A stretch of 9,352 nucleotides of DNA, taken from SAR86 cluster bacterium. GTDB taxonomy: Bacteria; Pseudomonadota; Gammaproteobacteria; Pseudomonadales; Azotimanducaceae. Below the pieces are notes generated by a model, which was not told the origin of the DNA, did no database searches, and saw nothing but the letters and a program-made list of their open reading frames with translations. The stretch is from assembly GCA_013204195.1 (NCBI GenBank), contig JABMOJ010000137.1:1-9352 (forward strand). The letters run 5' to 3'. This document shows, piece by piece, positions 6,628 through 9,352 of the stretch (position 1 is its first letter; every line of letters starts with the position of its first letter). A program made the translations under genes and the position numbers.

Positions 6628-7575
6628 ATGCATAAGCAACCCACCAAAACACCCAGAATAGGTATCGACCTCGGCGGTACCAAGATCGAAGCAATCATCA
6701 TGAATGGTGATGGTCAGATCACTGCTCGAACACGGGTGCCGACGCCAAAAGGCGATTATGCCGCCACCCTGGCCAGCATTGCTGGATTGGTAGAGGGGCT
6801 ACAGCATGAATTTGGTCTCGCCGCCAACCTACCTGTAGGTATCGGTACACCCGGTGCAGTCTCATTCGAGACTGGGTTATTAAAAAACTGCAACAGTACC
6901 TGCCTGAATGGCCAGCCACTGCGCGAAGATCTCGAAGCACTGATGCAACGCCCGGTCAGAATTGCCAATGATGCCGACTGCTTTGCGCTGTCTGAGGCCA
7001 GCGATGGCGCCGCTGCCGGCGCGCACTCGGTGCTGGGCGTGATTCTGGGAACTGGCGTTGGCGGCGGCCTGGTGTATGAAGGCCAGCTATTAAAGGGTAT
7101 CAATGCCATCAGCGGCGAATGGGGCCACAACCCCTTATCGTTGCTGGCTTATCAGTCCATGCCCGAAAATGACCTACCCGTTCTTGGTCACCCGCGCGGT
7201 TGCTATTGTGGCCGCAATGACTGCGTAGAGACTTGGCTCGCAGGGCCCGCTTTCGAACAAAGCTATTTGGCTCTCGCCGGCCAACCGCTAAAAGCGATCG
7301 ACATCGCCGCGCTCATTGACCGAGGAGATGCTCAAGCAACCGCGCTGTTCCACCAATACTGCAACCTTTTGGCCCTGGCATTATCGACGGTCATTAATAT
7401 CATCGACCCGGCGGTCATAGTCTTGGGCGGTGGTATGTCGAATATCCAGAGACTCTATGAGCTCGTGCCTCACTACCTGCCTCGGTACGTATTTTCAGAT
7501 CACGTCAACACTCGCATCAAGCAGGCGGTGCACGGCGACTCCAGCGGTGTGCGCGGGGCTGCATGGCTCTGGTAA
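6628..7575 (+). CDS. mak: ROK family fructokinase (Mak)
   Basis: This 315-residue cytoplasmic ATP-dependent sugar kinase resembles E. coli Mak (manno(fructo)kinase, about 302 residues) along its whole length. It is expected to phosphorylate fructose, and perhaps mannose, at carbon 6. The phosphate-binding loop is IGIDLGGTKIE (11-21). NCNSTCLNGQPL, then NDADCFALSEA with Asp115 as the likely catalytic base, and GVILGTGVGGG follow. The ROK zinc site is seen as GEWGHN (His167) with CYCGRNDC (Cys192, Cys194, Cys199). The C-terminus holds VIVLGGGMSN and ends in HGDSSGVRGAAWLW, nearly the same as the E. coli end. It extends about nine residues before the conserved start (MHKQPTKTPR). No ribosome site is seen upstream of ATG 6628. 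No sugar transporter or regulator lies next to it. Confidence 0.93.
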   Translation: MHKQPTKTPRIGIDLGGTKIEAIIMNGDGQITARTRVPTPKGDYAATLASIAGLVEGLQHEFGLAANLPVGIGTPGAVSFETGLLKNCNSTCLNGQPLREDLEALMQRPVRIANDADCFALSEASDGAAAGAHSVLGVILGTGVGGGLVYEGQLLKGINAISGEWGHNPLSLLAYQSMPENDLPVLGHPRGCYCGRNDCVETWLAGPAFEQSYLALAGQPLKAIDIAALIDRGDAQATALFHQYCNLLALALSTVINIIDPAVIVLGGGMSNIQRLYELVPHYLPRYVFSDHVNTRIKQAVHGDSSGVRGAAWLW

Positions 7576-7630
7576 GTTCGGTAGCAAAATCGTTTTCAAT
7601 CCCATACTCTCTTTCGCAGTTCACACTTCT

Positions 7631-7634
7631 GGAG
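7631..7634 (+). promoter_or_regulatory. Shine-Dalgarno that points to a non-standard ATC start
   Basis: GGAG at 7631-7634 is the only good ribosome site upstream of the S4-domain gene. The in-frame codon at the normal spacing of 8 bases is ATC (7643-7645). No in-frame ATG, GTG or TTG lies between this site and the conserved domain. It supports initiation near 7643 rather than at the distant GTG 7547. Confidence 0.4.
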
Positions 7635-7642
7635 TACATAAC

Positions 7643-7894
7643 ATCACAACAACGCGCTTAGTAGAAATCAACCGACAGCCCATTGAGCTATTCAAGATCC
7701 TCAAATTTGAGGGCCTGGTAGGCTCTGGCGGCGAGGCTAAGGTGGTCATCCAGGATGGTCAAGTTCGGCTCAATGGTAAGGTTGAAACGCAGAAGAGTAA
7801 AAAAATACTCTCCGGCGACGTCATCGAGTTTCGAGAGGATACGTTGAATATCCTCTTGAAGGCACCGCCACCGGAAACAGACATCAGCGAATAG
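7643..7894 (+). CDS. ybcJ: YbcJ-like S4-domain RNA-binding protein
   Basis: This small cytoplasmic RNA-binding protein, about 83 residues, consists almost entirely of one S4 domain. The segment from QPIELFKILKFEGLVGSGG to GQVRLNGKVETQKSKKI and LSGDVIEF lines up closely with E. coli YbcJ (70 residues), including the VETRK/VETQK motif at the predicted RNA-contacting face. YbcJ-type proteins are thought to bind structured RNA, and their target is not settled. The start is the odd part. The conserved domain has no ATG, GTG or TTG within a normal distance. I set it at ATC 7643 because GGAG lies 8 bases upstream and the resulting N-terminus is close to the length in YbcJ. The alternative is GTG 7547, which would overlap the end of mak by 29 bases and add 32 residues. 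A sequence error is also possible. The ADH gene follows after 49 bases. Confidence 0.75.
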   Translation: MTTTRLVEINRQPIELFKILKFEGLVGSGGEAKVVIQDGQVRLNGKVETQKSKKILSGDVIEFREDTLNILLKAPPPETDISE

Positions 7895-7943
7895 TTTTAC
7901 CTGGCGCGTCACCCATAAAATCATTGAACGAGCAGATCTCTCT

Positions 7944-9026
7944 ATGAAAGCAGCCGTCTGTCATGCCTTTGGCCAGCCACTGATTATCGAAGACATCAAC
8001 TTGGCAAACCCTGGCGCCAACGAAGTAGAAGTGGAGGTGAAAGCCTGCGCGATTTGCCATTCCGATATTACTTTTGCCGAGGGCCATTGGGGGGGTGAAC
8101 TCCCGGCGGTGTTCGGACATGAAGCCGCAGGGATCGTCTCTCGGGTTGGCCAGGGCGTGACTCAGGTGAAACCAGGCGATCATGTCGTGGTTACGCTCAT
8201 TCGGTATTGTGGTGACTGTCACTATTGCCAACAGGGCAGTCAGGTCATGTGCGAGACTCGCTTTGCGCTGGACGAGCAAGGTCCCATCAGTTCGATACGC
8301 GGAACACCCATCCAACAGTCCATGCGCACCGGCGCTTTTGCCGAACGGATTGTGGTGCATCATAGCCAGATGGTTAAAGTGCCAAAGTCGCTGCCCTTTG
8401 CGAGCGCTTCCTTACTGGCCTGCGGCGTGATCACGGGCTTTGGCGCAGTGGTTAACTCCGCCGGCGTCAGACCGGGGCAGTCTGTGGCCATAGTCGGCTG
8501 CGGTGGTGTAGGCTTAAACGCGATTCAGGGCGCAGTCCATGCAGGCGCAGCAACGATTATCGCCATTGATCTGACCGAGAGCAAACTCAGTGACGCGCGC
8601 GCTTTCGGGGCATCACATGGCATCAACTCGACGACTGAGGATGCGGCAGTAAAGGTCAACGAACTCACCGCAGGACGGGGGGTTGACTTTGTTTTTGTGA
8701 CTGTCGGCGCACGACCGGTGTTCAACCAGGCATTTAACTACATCTCAAAAAATGGCACCGTGGTTGTGGTAGGCATGCCTCCCACCGGCGTCATGGCAGA
8801 GTATGACCCGGGTACTTTGGCGGCCTGGAACCAGCGAATCATTGGCTCAAAAATGGGTGAGGCGATCATCTCGCGTGACATTCCGAAATTCGCCGAAGCT
8901 TACCAACGGGGCGAGTTATTACTGGATGAGCTGATATCTAATACCTATCCATTAGCTGAGATCAACAAGGCTATTGCCGAGGTCAAGTCTGGTACTGTGA
9001 AGCGTAACGTCATTGTCTTTGACTGA
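7944..9026 (+). CDS. Zinc-dependent, NAD-linked alcohol dehydrogenase (MDR superfamily)
   Basis: This 360-residue medium-chain dehydrogenase is predicted to oxidise an alcohol to an aldehyde or ketone, or the reverse, with NAD. Catalytic zinc ligands are Cys38 (in CAICHSD), His59 (GHEAAG) and Cys160 (ACGVITGFGA). The structural zinc loop is Cys89, Cys92, Cys95 and Cys103 (CGDCHYC, then VMC). The nucleotide fold has VGCGGVG (184-190), and Asp209 at the end of the second strand favours NAD over NADP. The layout is like class III and related alcohol dehydrogenases, but it lacks enough family-specific features to name a substrate. Length is typical and both zinc sites are complete, so it should be active. 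The ATG at 7944 has only a poor ribosome site (GAG about 12 bases upstream). The next gene starts 32 bases after the stop on the same strand, so the two are probably co-transcribed. Confidence 0.93.
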   Translation: MKAAVCHAFGQPLIIEDINLANPGANEVEVEVKACAICHSDITFAEGHWGGELPAVFGHEAAGIVSRVGQGVTQVKPGDHVVVTLIRYCGDCHYCQQGSQVMCETRFALDEQGPISSIRGTPIQQSMRTGAFAERIVVHHSQMVKVPKSLPFASASLLACGVITGFGAVVNSAGVRPGQSVAIVGCGGVGLNAIQGAVHAGAATIIAIDLTESKLSDARAFGASHGINSTTEDAAVKVNELTAGRGVDFVFVTVGARPVFNQAFNYISKNGTVVVVGMPPTGVMAEYDPGTLAAWNQRIIGSKMGEAIISRDIPKFAEAYQRGELLLDELISNTYPLAEINKAIAEVKSGTVKRNVIVFD

Positions 9027-9058
9027 ACCTCTCAATCAAGAAGGCATCGGAGATTGTT

Positions 9059-9352
9059 ATGATTATTCAAGATATTAAGACCTGGGTGGTGGGCAATCCA
9101 CCGCCACAAACGGGGGGGCGTTATTTCATTTTCGTCAAACTGGTCACTGATGGCGGTGTCGTTGGCTACGGTGAAGCCTACAGCGCTACTTTCGATCCGC
9201 ACCTCACAGCCAAGCTTATAGAAGACGTTGCCGCTCGCTACTTGATTGGCCGTGATCCTCACGACATCGAAACGTTTTTCCGCAACTGCTACTCATCCGG
9301 ATTCTCTCAGCGACCTGACATCTCCATGATGGGCTGCGTATCGGCACTGGAA
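9059..9352 (+). CDS. Enolase-superfamily enzyme, mandelate racemase / muconate lactonizing type (N-terminal part, cut by window edge)
   Basis: The 98 codons visible, open to the window end, form the N-terminal capping domain of a mandelate racemase / muconate lactonizing enzyme family protein. It opens MIIQDIKTWVVGNPPP, then RYFIFVKLVTDGGVVGYGEA, YLIGRDPHDIETF, YSSGFSQRPDIS and MMGCVSALE, where the barrel begins. Members remove a proton next to a carboxylate and then dehydrate, isomerise or cyclise the acid. Many relatives with this N-terminus are sugar-acid dehydratases. The catalytic barrel with its metal-binding Asp/Glu residues and general bases lies outside the window, so the reaction cannot be named. 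The ATG at 9059 has a good GGAG (9049-9052), 6 bases upstream. An adjacent zinc alcohol dehydrogenase fits oxidation of a sugar or polyol before dehydration, but that is inference. Confidence 0.88.
   Translation, partial: MIIQDIKTWVVGNPPPQTGGRYFIFVKLVTDGGVVGYGEAYSATFDPHLTAKLIEDVAARYLIGRDPHDIETFFRNCYSSGFSQRPDISMMGCVSALE

Noticed and set aside
7884..8363. 159-codon frame on the minus strand
   Set aside because: It is antisense to the zinc-binding half of the alcohol dehydrogenase, whose coding evidence is clear.

Overview
The window reads as a stretch of bacterial chromosome carrying ordinary catabolic enzyme genes. GC content looks moderate, slightly above half. The close resemblance of two neighbouring genes to Escherichia coli Mak and YbcJ points to a gammaproteobacterium. 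That placement is inferred from protein resemblance only. There is no rRNA, tRNA, insertion sequence, phage gene or CRISPR array.

Layout. Positions 1-775 (minus strand) hold the N-terminal 258 codons of a thiamine-diphosphate (ThDP) enzyme of the acetolactate synthase-like family, cut by the window edge. A 447-base non-coding region (776-1222) follows, with a candidate promoter facing each way and several small palindromes. On the plus strand come a 73-residue PspC-domain membrane protein (1223-1444), a GMC flavoprotein oxidoreductase (1523-3067) and an N-acyl-D-amino-acid deacylase (3143-4627). Convergent with these is a 606-residue YtcJ-like amidohydrolase (4686-6506, minus). It has its own intrinsic terminator, a promoter and an unusual Cys/His-rich N-terminal extension. 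Across a divergent promoter region the plus strand continues with the ROK sugar kinase Mak (6628-7575), a YbcJ-like S4 RNA-binding protein (about 7643-7894), a zinc alcohol dehydrogenase (7944-9026) and the first 98 codons of an enolase-superfamily (mandelate racemase / muconate lactonizing type) enzyme (from 9059, cut by the window edge).

How they may work together. The D-aminoacylase and the YtcJ-like enzyme are both metal-dependent amide hydrolases. The GMC enzyme and the zinc dehydrogenase oxidise alcohols. The enolase-superfamily enzyme probably dehydrates or isomerises a sugar acid or other carboxylic acid, and the ThDP enzyme would cleave or decarboxylate a 2-keto acid. This suggests scavenging of organic acids, N-acylated D-amino acids and sugars, but the sequence fixes no single pathway. 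The ADH and enolase-superfamily genes (32 bases apart) and the GMC and deacylase genes (75 bases apart) are the likeliest co-transcribed pairs.

I did not find a clearly new biological system. The items most worth a second look are the S4 gene, which has a good Shine-Dalgarno but only an ATC where its start should be; the metal-binding-like extension of the amidohydrolase; the mak promoter, placed so that its mRNA would be leaderless; and the palindrome-rich region 776-1222.
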